The notes below the pieces were generated by a model. The model saw nothing but the letters and a program-made list of their open reading frames with translations, was not told where the DNA came from and searched no databases. A stretch of DNA of 6,782 bases from an uncultured Bacillota bacterium (GTDB lineage Bacteria; Bacillota; Clostridia; Tissierellales; Tepidimicrobiaceae): the NCBI GenBank assembly GCA_937967955.1, contig CALBUB010000089.1, positions 1-6,782 of the forward strand, read 5' to 3'. Every line of letters begins with the position of its first letter. Position 1 is the first letter of the stretch. The position numbers and the translations under genes were made by a program. Shown here piece after piece: positions 1 through 5,997 of the stretch.

Positions 1-1
1 A

Positions 2-814
2 TTATTGATGCCATTTTATAAACCTGTTTTCCACAAGGGAGACCAGTTTGTACATCAATACAGAAATTATTGTGAGGATGAACAAGCTCATCATAATCAA
101 ATCGAATCTAAATACCTGGCCACCGTATACTATTAGATAGCCTATACCTGCTCTGGAGACTAGAAATTCTCCTACTATTACTCCAATCCAGGATAGGCCA
201 ATGTTGACCTTTAATGTGCTTATCATTGTGGGAATGGATTGTGGGAAAACAAGTTTAGTGAAAATTTGGAGTTTAGATGCGCCAAAGGTTTTCAACAGCT
301 TTATCTTGTCCTCATCTACTGATATGAAGCTGTTGAACATATTCATTATGGTGATTACTATAGAGGTTACAATGGCTGTAACGATTATGCCTTGATATCC
401 TGTGCCAATCCATATTATTATTATTGGCGCAAGGGCAGTTTTTGGCAAGGTGTTTAGAACTACTAGATAGGGTTCCAATACCTTTGCCCAAAAATCTGAC
501 CACCATAATCCTATAGCCACTAATACTCCTAATAGGGTGCCGGCTAAAAAGCCAACTATATTTTCTAAAACCGATAGGCCCACATGGTAGGCCAATTCTC
601 CTTCCTTAACCATAGTCGTAAACATATTCCATATATCTGAAGGGCTGCTGGTTAGGAAGGTATCTATCCATCTCATTCTAGCAGCTATTTCCCATAGTAT
701 TAAAGTTAATATAAATAGGGAAATTTGTGTAATAGTTATTAGCTGCCTTCTTCTTTTAATCTTTTTAAGATATACTTGGTGTTCATTGGATAATTTACTA
801 TTAGACATGGACAT
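2..814 (-). CDS. ABC transporter permease, SsuC/TauC/NrtB-type (nitrate/sulfonate/taurine family)
   Basis: This is the inner-membrane subunit of an ABC importer, forming the channel for a small organic or anionic solute. The 270-residue reading frame is complete, with the TAA stop at positions 2-4. A basic N-terminus (KKIKRRR, residues 17-23) precedes hydrophobic segments near residues 26-46, 80-105, 111-137, 141-165, 199-220 and 236-260, which fits a six-helix BPD_transp_1 domain. The cytoplasmic coupling (EAA) loop lies near 167-195, with the expected Gly178 in LLKTFGAS and Pro195. The LPKTALAP stretch at 123-130 followed by a WIGTG motif is typical of the SsuC/TauC/ThiX-like subgroup. The start overlaps the end of the upstream ATPase gene by 14 bases, so the two are translationally coupled. 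A GGAAGGAG site lies 4 bases before the first ATG, and a second in-frame ATG at 808 gives 10-base spacing, so the exact start could be either. The substrate (sulfonate, taurine, nitrate or a pyrimidine thiamine precursor) cannot be told from the permease alone. Confidence 0.93.
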   Translation of the reverse strand: MSMSNSKLSNEHQVYLKKIKRRRQLITITQISLFILTLILWEIAARMRWIDTFLTSSPSDIWNMFTTMVKEGELAYHVGLSVLENIVGFLAGTLLGVLVAIGLWWSDFWAKVLEPYLVVLNTLPKTALAPIIIIWIGTGYQGIIVTAIVTSIVITIMNMFNSFISVDEDKIKLLKTFGASKLQIFTKLVFPQSIPTMISTLKVNIGLSWIGVIVGEFLVSRAGIGYLIVYGGQVFRFDLIMMSLFILTIISVLMYKLVSLVENRFIKWHQ

Positions 815-1580
815 CTAGCTCCTTCCATATTTTATTAAAATAATGTCTAAATTCGGGAGCTTCTCGGCAGTTAAGTGGGCTCCATACTCCATTTGGAACG
901 GTCAATTTGATTTCTATTATATCCTTAATGGTGGCAGGTCTTTTGGTAAGGACAACAACACGGTCGGCCATGGAAATGGCTTCAGCAATATCATGGGTTA
1001 CCATTAAGGCAGTCTTATTTTCCTTTTTCAGTATAAGCCCTATTTCATCAGATATGGCTAGTCTTGTTTGATAGTCCAGTGCAGAAAAAGGTTCGTCCAA
1101 AAGCAAGAGCTTAGGTTCAACGATTAAAGTTCTTATTAAAGCTGCCCTCTGCCTCATTCCACCAGATAGTTGGTTAGGATAGCTGTTTTTGAACTCTCCT
1201 AATCCGTAAGTGTCTAGCAACTTTTCTGCAAGTTTTTTGGATTCTTCAGTGACTTTTCCCTGGATTTCTAAACCTAACAATACATTTTCCAATATGGTTC
1301 TCCACTCAAATAGTTGGTCACTTTGAAGCATATATCCAATATCCTTAGAGGGTTTTTCAACCTTCTTGCCGCTTAATATTACTTCCCCTCTAGAAGGCTT
1401 GATTAAACCAGCTATTATAGATAATAAAGTGGACTTTCCACAACCACTAGGGCCAACTATGCTAATTATTTCACCTTCATAAACGTCCAAGTCTATCTTT
1501 TCAATAGCTTTAACCTCACCATTTAACCTATGATAAGTCATACACAAATCTCTGACTTTCAATATAGGCACATTACTCAT
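801..1580 (-). CDS. ABC transporter ATP-binding protein, SsuB/TauB/NrtD-type
   Basis: This is the ATPase subunit that energises the importer whose permease follows directly. The 259 residues show the full nucleotide-binding set: Walker A GPSGCGKST (43-51), Q-loop Gln86 in YMLQ, signature LSGGMRQR (138-145), Walker B LLLLDEP (158-164), D-loop SALD (166-169) and H-loop His196 in MVTHD. The early 'YHRLNGEVKAI' stretch and the tail with 'EFRHYFNKIWKEL' resemble the nitrate/sulfonate/taurine ATPase family (COG1116). The frame stays open upstream to 1784, but I place the start at 1580. There an ATG sits 6 bases after an AAAGGGGAG ribosome site and the family's N-terminus begins. The longer version would add 68 residues unlike an ABC protein and run into the divergent thymidine kinase gene. 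The gene ends inside the permease start (14-base overlap). No substrate-binding protein gene lies upstream, so it is either downstream of the permease outside the window or elsewhere. Confidence 0.94.
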   Translation of the reverse strand: MSNVPILKVRDLCMTYHRLNGEVKAIEKIDLDVYEGEIISIVGPSGCGKSTLLSIIAGLIKPSRGEVILSGKKVEKPSKDIGYMLQSDQLFEWRTILENVLLGLEIQGKVTEESKKLAEKLLDTYGLGEFKNSYPNQLSGGMRQRAALIRTLIVEPKLLLLDEPFSALDYQTRLAISDEIGLILKKENKTALMVTHDIAEAISMADRVVVLTKRPATIKDIIEIKLTVPNGVWSPLNCREAPEFRHYFNKIWKELDVHV

Positions 1581-1586
1581 AGGCAA

Positions 1587-1595
1587 CTCCCCTTT
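1587..1595 (-). promoter_or_regulatory. Ribosome binding site deciding the ABC ATPase start
   Basis: Read on the minus strand, AAAGGGGAG lies 6 bases before the ATG at 1580. It supports this internal start over the longer open frame that reaches 1784. Confidence 0.8.
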
Positions 1596-1617
1596 AGCGG
1601 ACAATTTGTGATACTTT

Positions 1618-1646
1618 ATAATATTCAACAAAATTTTTTCTGTGAA
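1618..1646 (-). promoter_or_regulatory. Predicted promoter of the ABC transporter operon
   Basis: On the minus strand, TTCACA (1646-1641) and TATTAT (1623-1618) are separated by exactly 17 bases, a reasonable sigma-A match. Transcription would start near 1611, giving a short leader of about 30 bases before the ATPase ATG. That is too short for a riboswitch such as the TPP element, so any metabolite control would need a protein repressor. Confidence 0.55.
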
Positions 1647-1649
1647 TAT
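1621..1649. repeat. Inverted repeat ATATTCA-N15-TGAATAT over the ABC operon promoter
   Basis: A perfect 7-bp inverted repeat (1621-1627 and 1643-1649) brackets the spacer of the predicted minus-strand promoter and touches both its -35 and -10 hexamers. This position suits an operator for a dimeric repressor. In such AT-rich DNA a 7-bp match can also arise by chance, and I recognise no known regulator consensus. Confidence 0.3.
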
Positions 1650-1685
1650 ATTAAAATTTTTTATAGGGAAAAATGTTGCCCTTAA

Positions 1686-1694
1686 TGGTATAAT
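1686..1694 (+). promoter_or_regulatory. Extended -10 promoter for the thymidine kinase gene
   Basis: TGGTATAAT is a perfect extended -10 element (TG-n-TATAAT). No convincing -35 hexamer lies 16-18 bases upstream (the sequence there is GGGAAA-like), so the promoter probably relies on the TG extension. Transcription would begin near 1701, leaving a leader of about 23 bases that contains the ribosome site. It does not overlap the divergent ABC promoter. Confidence 0.65.
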
Positions 1695-1707
1695 ATAAAA
1701 AGCATTT

Positions 1708-1716
1708 AAAGGAGGG
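1708..1716 (+). promoter_or_regulatory. Ribosome binding site for the TTG-started thymidine kinase
   Basis: AAAGGAGGG ends 7 bases before the TTG at 1724. The next in-frame ATG would be residue 15, inside the Walker A motif, so this site and the TTG must mark the true start. Confidence 0.85.
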
Positions 1717-1723
1717 AATAAAT

Positions 1724-2293
1724 TTGCATCAATACAAAGGAAAATTAATAGTACATACAGGTTCCATGTTTTCTGGCAAAACATCCAGTTTAAAAAACGA
1801 GATTAAAAGGTTTAATATAGCAGGTTATAAGACGGTGGCCTTTAAGCCTTCAATAGATAATAGATATAAGAAAAATGAAATAGTAACCCATGATATGACT
1901 TCAATAGAGTGTATTTTGGTAGATGATATAGAACAATTAATGGATTATTGTAATAAATTAAAACCCCAAGTCATAGCAATAGATGAAGTACAATTTTTAG
2001 GGGGTAGTGTTGAAAGGATTATATCTTCCATCAATGAACTTCTATCCAGAGACATAACAGTAGTAGTAGCAGGACTAGATATGGATTTTACAGGCACTGC
2101 CTTTGAAATAGTAAAGGAGTTGATGCCTATAGCCGATTATCTATACAAACACCATGCTGTATGTGTAAGGTGTGGTTCAGATGCTTGGGTAAGCCATAGG
2201 AAATCCCAAGATCAGGATAGGATAAAGATTGGTGCTGAAGATGAATATGAACCACTGTGTAGGAAGTGTTTTTTAAAGGCTAAAGAAATTTAA
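1724..2293 (+). CDS. tdk: Thymidine kinase (type II, TK1-like)
   Basis: This cytoplasmic enzyme phosphorylates thymidine with ATP to give dTMP in pyrimidine salvage. The 189-residue length is normal for the bacterial TK1 family. Visible motifs are Walker A GSMFSGKT (13-20), the IDEVQF segment with Walker B Asp87 and presumed catalytic base Glu88, the AGLDMDF stretch (116-122) and the structural zinc site made of CVRC (147-150) and CRKC (179-182). The lasso region with Tyr175 in EYEPLC, which holds the thymidine base in this family, lies between the zinc pairs. Translation starts at TTG with a strong ribosome site 7 bases upstream. TTG may lower expression slightly. The gene leads a two-gene unit with the NudC-like gene 22 bases downstream and has its own extended -10 promoter. 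All key residues are present, so the enzyme should be active. Confidence 0.96.
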   Translation: MHQYKGKLIVHTGSMFSGKTSSLKNEIKRFNIAGYKTVAFKPSIDNRYKKNEIVTHDMTSIECILVDDIEQLMDYCNKLKPQVIAIDEVQFLGGSVERIISSINELLSRDITVVVAGLDMDFTGTAFEIVKELMPIADYLYKHHAVCVRCGSDAWVSHRKSQDQDRIKIGAEDEYEPLCRKCFLKAKEI

Positions 2294-2315
2294 ATATAAA
2301 CAGGGGGGACAAGCC

Positions 2316-3143
2316 ATGGAAGCTTTCTTGGAATTTAAACCGTCACCAAAGCCTCTTTACAAGGAGTCTGAAAAGGACCTGTGGGTATTGTTTACGGAAG
2401 ATAAGATGCTTCTTATTAAGGAGAACAAAGAGTATCATATTCCTAGACTGAAGGATATACAAAAGCTAAAAATCCATCCCCAAAATGTACAGTGTATGGG
2501 AGAACTCTTTGAATACAACTGTTTCTGTGGAGAGGTGGACAAAAGGGTAGAGGGAGAAAATATAGAATATCTAGACTTATGGGCCTTATCCTGTGGAGAT
2601 AAGAAGATTTATACTTTAGCCATGAAGGGAAATTTACTATTAAACTGGTTAAAGCTTAATAAGTACTGTGGCAAGTGTGGAGCTCCTACTTATCTAAAGG
2701 ATAGTTTTAATGAAAGGGCATTAGTATGTTCAAACTGTGGCAATACTACTTGGCCTAGAACCTCACCAGCCATTATTGTAGCAGTAACTAAAGGGGATAA
2801 GCTCCTATTAGTATACAATAAGCAATTTCCTGAAAGAAAATACAGTGTAGTAGCTGGTTTTGTAGAATATGGAGAAACTTTTGAAGAATGTGTAAAAAGG
2901 GAAGTATACGAAGAAACGGGTATAAAGGTAAAAAATATAAGGTATTTTGGCTCTCAGCCTTGGCCTTTTCCTAATTCCATGCTAATAGCCTTTACAGCTG
3001 AATACTCAAGTGGAGAAATTAAGGAGGATGGAGAAGAGATTGTCCACGCTGCCTGGTTTAGCAAAGAGGAGATAAAGGGTAAATACGACAAATCCATCAG
3101 TATAGGTACTAGGCTTATTGAATGGTTTTTAGAAACCCATTGA
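2316..3143 (+). CDS. nudC: NAD(H) pyrophosphatase, NudC-type zinc-ribbon Nudix hydrolase
   Basis: NudC enzymes hydrolyse NADH/NAD+ to NMN(H) and AMP, and in E. coli NudC also removes NAD caps from RNA. The 275-residue protein has a poorly conserved N-terminal domain (about 1-112), a zinc ribbon with Cys118, Cys121, Cys138 and Cys141, the WPRTSPAII junction, and a complete Nudix box at 181-203 (GFVEYGE..., ending REVYEETGI). The SQPWPFP motif at 213-219, diagnostic of the NADH-pyrophosphatase branch, follows directly and separates it from ordinary Nudix proteins. Length is slightly above the 257 residues of the E. coli enzyme. The N-terminal domain carries extra cysteines (60, 69, 71, 93) whose role I cannot judge. 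The ATG lies 7 bases after a run of six G. Placement 22 bases after tdk with no terminator suggests co-transcription as a nucleotide turnover and salvage pair. A strong hairpin terminator follows. Confidence 0.93.
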   Translation: MEAFLEFKPSPKPLYKESEKDLWVLFTEDKMLLIKENKEYHIPRLKDIQKLKIHPQNVQCMGELFEYNCFCGEVDKRVEGENIEYLDLWALSCGDKKIYTLAMKGNLLLNWLKLNKYCGKCGAPTYLKDSFNERALVCSNCGNTTWPRTSPAIIVAVTKGDKLLLVYNKQFPERKYSVVAGFVEYGETFEECVKREVYEETGIKVKNIRYFGSQPWPFPNSMLIAFTAEYSSGEIKEDGEEIVHAAWFSKEEIKGKYDKSISIGTRLIEWFLETH

Positions 3144-3157
3144 TATTTTCTACAAAG

Positions 3158-3193
3158 AAAGCCCCTATTTAAAATTGTTTAAATAGAGGCTTT
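3158..3193. terminator. Rho-independent terminator, probably bidirectional
   Basis: A 16-bp stem (3158-3173 with 3178-3193) has one mismatch and a 4-base ATTG loop. It is followed on the plus strand by TTTATTTTT-like sequence, suiting termination after the NudC gene. On the minus strand the stem is followed by TTTCTTTG, so it can also serve the convergent CofE-like gene, whose stop codon at 3199-3201 lies just outside the stem within the T-rich tract. Confidence 0.9.
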
Positions 3194-3198
3194 TATTT

Positions 3199-4392
3199 TT
3201 ACTTGCTTATAAAACTATCAAAATAACCTTGAATGTATACAACAGGTGTTCCTTTATCTCCACTGCCTGAAGTCAAATCTGAAAGGGTGCCAATAAGGTC
3301 TGTAAGCTTTCTTGGAGTGGTGCCTAATGACAGCCTATCTCCTACTAGATCCTCTTTTTTGTTTTCTATATATTGGGCAATAGCTTTCTTCAATTCTTCT
3401 CCTTTCAGATGGGGGAATTCATTATCAGCAATATATTTAAGCTTTATCTCATTAGGAACCCCTTCTAGGCCTTTTGTATAGCCTGGAGATACAACTGGAT
3501 CTGCCAATTCCCAAATATGGCCTACCGGATCCTTGAAAGCACCATCTCCATATATCATCACTTCAACGGTCTTTCCCGTTTTCTCCTTGAGTATGGCTTG
3601 AATTTTTTCTACTATAGTCTGGCAATCTCTTGGAAAGAGCTTTACTGTTTCTTCTGTAGCCATATTTGAACCAAGTAAGCCATATTCCTCATTGTAACCG
3701 CTACCATTTACAGACTTAGTTAGTATATCGTCTAGACCATATACTTTTACTCCACTATGGGCTTTTAAAAGCCTTTTGGTCCTCTTTCTTGAATGGACAT
3801 CACAGGCTAGCACATTCTTAGTATATTCTAATATGGTCCTTGGATCATTTGACAAGATGATTTCACACTCTGTGCCATATTCTTCCACTATACTTCTGTA
3901 ATACTCTATGTAATCTATACCAGTAAAAGGATGCTTTCTATAGCCAAACAGTTTCCTAAACTCTTTTTCTGTTAACACATCAGTCCAAGGATTAATTCCC
4001 TTTTCATCTAAATCGTCTATAGTTACTAGTTGGTTTCCTACTTCATCTGACGGATATTGTAGTTGGATGATTACTTTTTTCATTCCCTTAGCAATACCCC
4101 TTAAGCAAGGAGAAAAACGATTACGGCTTAATATGGGGAATACTAAGCCAATAGTGTCATGGCCAAACTTTTCTTTTATATCTGCTGAAATGGCATCAAT
4201 ATGGGCAAAATTTCCTTGGGTACGGGCTACTACCGATTCAGTTATTGCAATTATGTCTCTATCCTTAATTGGAAAACCTTCAACTTTAGATGCTCTTAAA
4301 ACAGTATCCACTACTATTTCTATTACATTATCTCCTTCTTGCATTATTGGCGTTCTAAGACCTCTAACAACAGTTCCTACCATTCTTTCCAT
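3199..4392 (-). CDS. CofE-family (F420-0:L-glutamate ligase-like) protein, substrate uncertain
   Basis: The protein belongs to the family of GTP-dependent ligases that attach glutamate through amide bonds to coenzyme F420-0 in archaea and actinobacteria. Family signs are the N-terminal EGD at 19-21, the DRDIIAITESVVARTQG stretch at 44-60, the ILSRNRFSPCLRGIAKG region at 87-103, and a C-terminal part with the acidic YGDGAFKDP (281-289, likely metal or nucleotide contacts) ending in GTPVVYIQGYFDS. At 397 residues it is much longer than the archaeal enzyme (about 250), with added sequence in the middle (about 125-275), a form I associate with Firmicutes homologs. No other F420 gene (cofC, cofD, fbiC) is in view and this organism type is not known to make F420, so another acceptor is likely. 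A folate-type polyglutamylation role is one possibility, since a CofE-family protein is reported to act so in Chlamydia. The ATG at 4392 lies 8 bases after AAAGGAGAG. The gene is divergent from a LysR regulator, its probable controller. Confidence 0.82.
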   Translation of the reverse strand: MERMVGTVVRGLRTPIMQEGDNVIEIVVDTVLRASKVEGFPIKDRDIIAITESVVARTQGNFAHIDAISADIKEKFGHDTIGLVFPILSRNRFSPCLRGIAKGMKKVIIQLQYPSDEVGNQLVTIDDLDEKGINPWTDVLTEKEFRKLFGYRKHPFTGIDYIEYYRSIVEEYGTECEIILSNDPRTILEYTKNVLACDVHSRKRTKRLLKAHSGVKVYGLDDILTKSVNGSGYNEEYGLLGSNMATEETVKLFPRDCQTIVEKIQAILKEKTGKTVEVMIYGDGAFKDPVGHIWELADPVVSPGYTKGLEGVPNEIKLKYIADNEFPHLKGEELKKAIAQYIENKKEDLVGDRLSLGTTPRKLTDLIGTLSDLTSGSGDKGTPVVYIQGYFDSFISK

Positions 4393-4440
4393 ATGAAAAT
4401 CTCTCCTTTGTACTAATTTGAGAAAATGCTAACATCTTTA

Positions 4441-4474
4441 TACTTGTAATATACACCATTTAGTGATATAAGTA
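4441..4474. repeat. Imperfect inverted repeat, candidate LysR operator
   Basis: Left arm 4441-4456 (TACTT-gta-ATAT-a-CAC) matches the reverse complement of the right arm 4463-4474 (GTGATATAAGTA), apart from a few extra bases in the left arm. The inner core ATATACAC...GTGATAT is symmetric around a 6-base centre. It spans both predicted divergent promoters and lies within the short gap next to a LysR gene, where regulators of this family usually bind. AT-richness makes a chance dyad possible. Confidence 0.45.
4444..4472 (+). promoter_or_regulatory. Predicted promoter for the LysR operon
   Basis: TTGTAA (4444-4449) and TATAAG (4467-4472) are separated by 17 bases, and TGA directly before the -10 makes it an extended -10. 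Transcription would start near 4479, about 35 bases before the LysR ATG. It overlaps the opposing promoter almost completely. Confidence 0.6.
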
Positions 4475-4476
4475 AA
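4448..4476 (-). promoter_or_regulatory. Predicted promoter for the CofE-like gene
   Basis: On the minus strand, TTTACT (4476-4471) and TATATT (4453-4448) are separated by 17 bases. Transcription would start near 4441, about 49 bases before the CofE-like ATG. An alternative -10, TATAAA at 4442-4437, lacks a good -35. Confidence 0.45.
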
Positions 4477-4513
4477 GTAAATATATTTAATACTAGATAT
4501 AAGGAGTAGTTAT

Positions 4514-5413
4514 ATGTCTATTAAATTAGATCTATATAAAATCTTTTTAGAAGTAGCTAAAAGTGGAAGCTTTTCTAAGGGAGCAAAAAATTTATACATG
4601 ACCCAGCCAGCTGTTAGCCAGGCAATAAATCAGCTGGAAAGGACCCTTAAAGTCCGGCTTTTTACTCGAACAGCAAGGGGAGTAGTTTTAACCAATGAAG
4701 GCCAGCTATTATTTGAGTATATTAATTCAGCCATGAACTTGATAAAGGCAGGGGAGGAAAAGCTGGCTGAGTCGAAAAATTTGCTGGCTGGAGTTTTAAG
4801 GGTGGGAGTAGGAGATACTATTTCCCGCTATTATCTGCTGCCCTATTTGGAAAGGTTCCATAATGAATATCCTAATATTAAGCTGAAAATAATAAATAGG
4901 ACTACACTGGAAATATGCGATTTATTAAAGACTGGGAAAATAGATATTGGTATTTGTAATCTGCCAGTTAAAGATTCTGCCTTAAATGTAATAAAACTAT
5001 TAGACATACAGGATATATTTGTCTGTGGTGAAAAATATAAACATTTAACTTCTACAAAACTAGCCTTTAGTCAACTGGCAGAACTGCCCCTTATACTATT
5101 GGAGGATAAATCCAATTCAAGGCAGTATGTGGAGAAATTTATCCTATCAAAAGGGGTAAAGATAGAACCAGAAATAGAATTAGGCTCCCACGACCTATTG
5201 TTGGATTTTGCCAAGATAAATTTAGGTATAGCCTGTGTAATAAGGGAATTTTCTAGAGAATATTTAGACAAGGGAATACTGTATCAGGTAAAACTAGTGG
5301 AAGAGATACCTAAAAGGAGCATAGGTGCTTGTTTTTTAAAGAGTGTATCCCTATCTTCTACTGCAGAGAGATTTATCCAGTATCTAGAAAAGAATAAAAT
5401 AGAAGAGGACTGA
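4514..5413 (+). CDS. LysR-family transcriptional regulator
   Basis: This is a DNA-binding regulator of 299 residues, the usual LysR length. The N-terminal winged helix-turn-helix covers about residues 4-63, with the typical SGSFSKGAKNLYMTQPAVSQ run at 17-36 and the wing region LFTRTARGVVLTNEG at 49-63. A linker helix (about 64-88) leads to the periplasmic-binding-like effector domain (about 92-293), beginning LRVGVGDTISRYYLLP. No membrane segment is seen. The ATG lies 7 bases after AAGGAG. The gene is divergent from the CofE-like gene across a 121-base gap holding overlapping promoters and a dyad, so self-repression and control of that gene are the natural prediction. Its stop is 11 bases before the acetyltransferase start, so it also heads a downstream operon. 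The effector is unknown. General resemblance is to the CysB/CbbR-like part of the family, which does not define a ligand. Confidence 0.95.
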   Translation: MSIKLDLYKIFLEVAKSGSFSKGAKNLYMTQPAVSQAINQLERTLKVRLFTRTARGVVLTNEGQLLFEYINSAMNLIKAGEEKLAESKNLLAGVLRVGVGDTISRYYLLPYLERFHNEYPNIKLKIINRTTLEICDLLKTGKIDIGICNLPVKDSALNVIKLLDIQDIFVCGEKYKHLTSTKLAFSQLAELPLILLEDKSNSRQYVEKFILSKGVKIEPEIELGSHDLLLDFAKINLGIACVIREFSREYLDKGILYQVKLVEEIPKRSIGACFLKSVSLSSTAERFIQYLEKNKIEED

Positions 5414-5420
5414 GGAGGAG
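5412..5420 (+). promoter_or_regulatory. Ribosome binding site for the TTG-started acetyltransferase
   Basis: GAGGAGGAG overlaps the last two bases of the LysR stop codon (TGA, 5411-5413), and its AGGAGG core lies 6 bases before the TTG at 5425. The next in-frame ATG (5446) has only a weak site before it, so TTG is preferred. The overlap implies coupled translation. Confidence 0.75.
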
Positions 5421-5424
5421 AGCT

Positions 5425-5976
5425 TTGACTAGGGAAAAGGACAAGATGCTTAAAGGTCTGTACTACAATGCTAATGATAAGCAGCTGGTTAAAGAAAGGG
5501 AAAATGCCAGAAGATTGCTACATGAATTCAACAGCCTTGGTCCTGACGAAGGGGAAAAGAAAGAGAAGATAATAAGGAAATTGATAAGGGCAAAAGGCTC
5601 CTTCCATATAGAGGCTCCTTTCTACTGTGATTACGGATATAACATAGAAGTAGGTGAAAACTTCTTTGCCAGCTTCGGATGTGTTATACTAGATGTAAAC
5701 AAGGTCACCATTGGTGACAATGTGCTGTTAGGGCCCTATGTTCAGATATATACAGCTTCCCATCCTACGGATCCTATAAAAAGGCTCTCTGGCGAGGAGT
5801 TTGGAAAGCCTGTGGTGATAGGAAATAATGTGTGGATTGGTGGAGGAGCTATAATCTGTCCAGGAGTTAAAATAGGCAACAATGTGACTATCGGAGCAGG
5901 AAGTGTAGTTACCAAGAGCTTACCAGATAACATAGTGGCTGTTGGCAACCCCTGTAGGATAATTAAAAGGGTCTAG
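5425..5976 (+). CDS. Maltose/galactoside O-acetyltransferase-type hexapeptide acetyltransferase
   Basis: The family transfers acetyl from acetyl-CoA to a hydroxyl of a sugar or similar acceptor in the cytoplasm. The 183 residues match Maa/LacA in length and order. An N-terminal Mac domain (about 4-56, with KMLKGLYYNANDKQLVKER) is followed by a left-handed beta-helix of hexapeptide repeats (about 70-178: IEVGEN, VTIGDN, VVIGNN, VKIGNN, VTIGAG). His113 in TASHPTDP is the expected catalytic residue, and the end GNPCRIIKRV is typical. True acceptors in this family are often unknown, so 'maltose' or 'galactoside' should be read as the family name. There is no sugar transport or catabolic gene nearby. 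It sits between a LysR regulator (11 bases upstream) and a DUF71 protein (21 bases downstream), pointing to a role in their shared process or to general acceptor detoxification. Confidence 0.92.
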   Translation: MTREKDKMLKGLYYNANDKQLVKERENARRLLHEFNSLGPDEGEKKEKIIRKLIRAKGSFHIEAPFYCDYGYNIEVGENFFASFGCVILDVNKVTIGDNVLLGPYVQIYTASHPTDPIKRLSGEEFGKPVVIGNNVWIGGGAIICPGVKIGNNVTIGAGSVVTKSLPDNIVAVGNPCRIIKRV

Positions 5977-5997
5977 GTTTGTACTGGAGGTGTTGTA

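Noticed and set aside
201..506. Short open frames on both strands inside the permease gene (201-395 plus, 312-506 minus)
   Set aside because: They lie inside a clear permease gene, lack convincing ribosome sites and encode no recognisable domain.
1581..1723. A riboswitch (TPP or cobalamin) in front of the ABC operon
   Set aside because: The leader from the predicted start site to the ATG is only about 30 bases, and I see no conserved riboswitch core motifs.
1581..1784. Longer N-terminus for the ABC ATPase, with the frame open to 1784 on the minus strand
   Set aside because: The extra 68 residues look unlike the family, overlap the divergent thymidine kinase gene and cover both predicted promoters. 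A good ribosome site supports the ATG at 1580.
3233..3481. Plus-strand open frame antisense to the CofE-like gene (a similar one at 4067-4396)
   Set aside because: These are shadow frames of a well-supported minus-strand gene, with no family-like sequence.
4740..4800. Repeated GCTGGCTG-like words in the LysR gene
   Set aside because: The repeats are short and imperfect, and are explained by coding for similar Leu/Ala/Glu residues in the linker helix. They are not a mobile or regulatory repeat.
5071..5271. Minus-strand open frame inside the LysR gene (similar ones at 5742-5948 and 6270-6458)
   Set aside because: These are shadow frames within conserved plus-strand genes, with no promoter, ribosome site or recognisable product.
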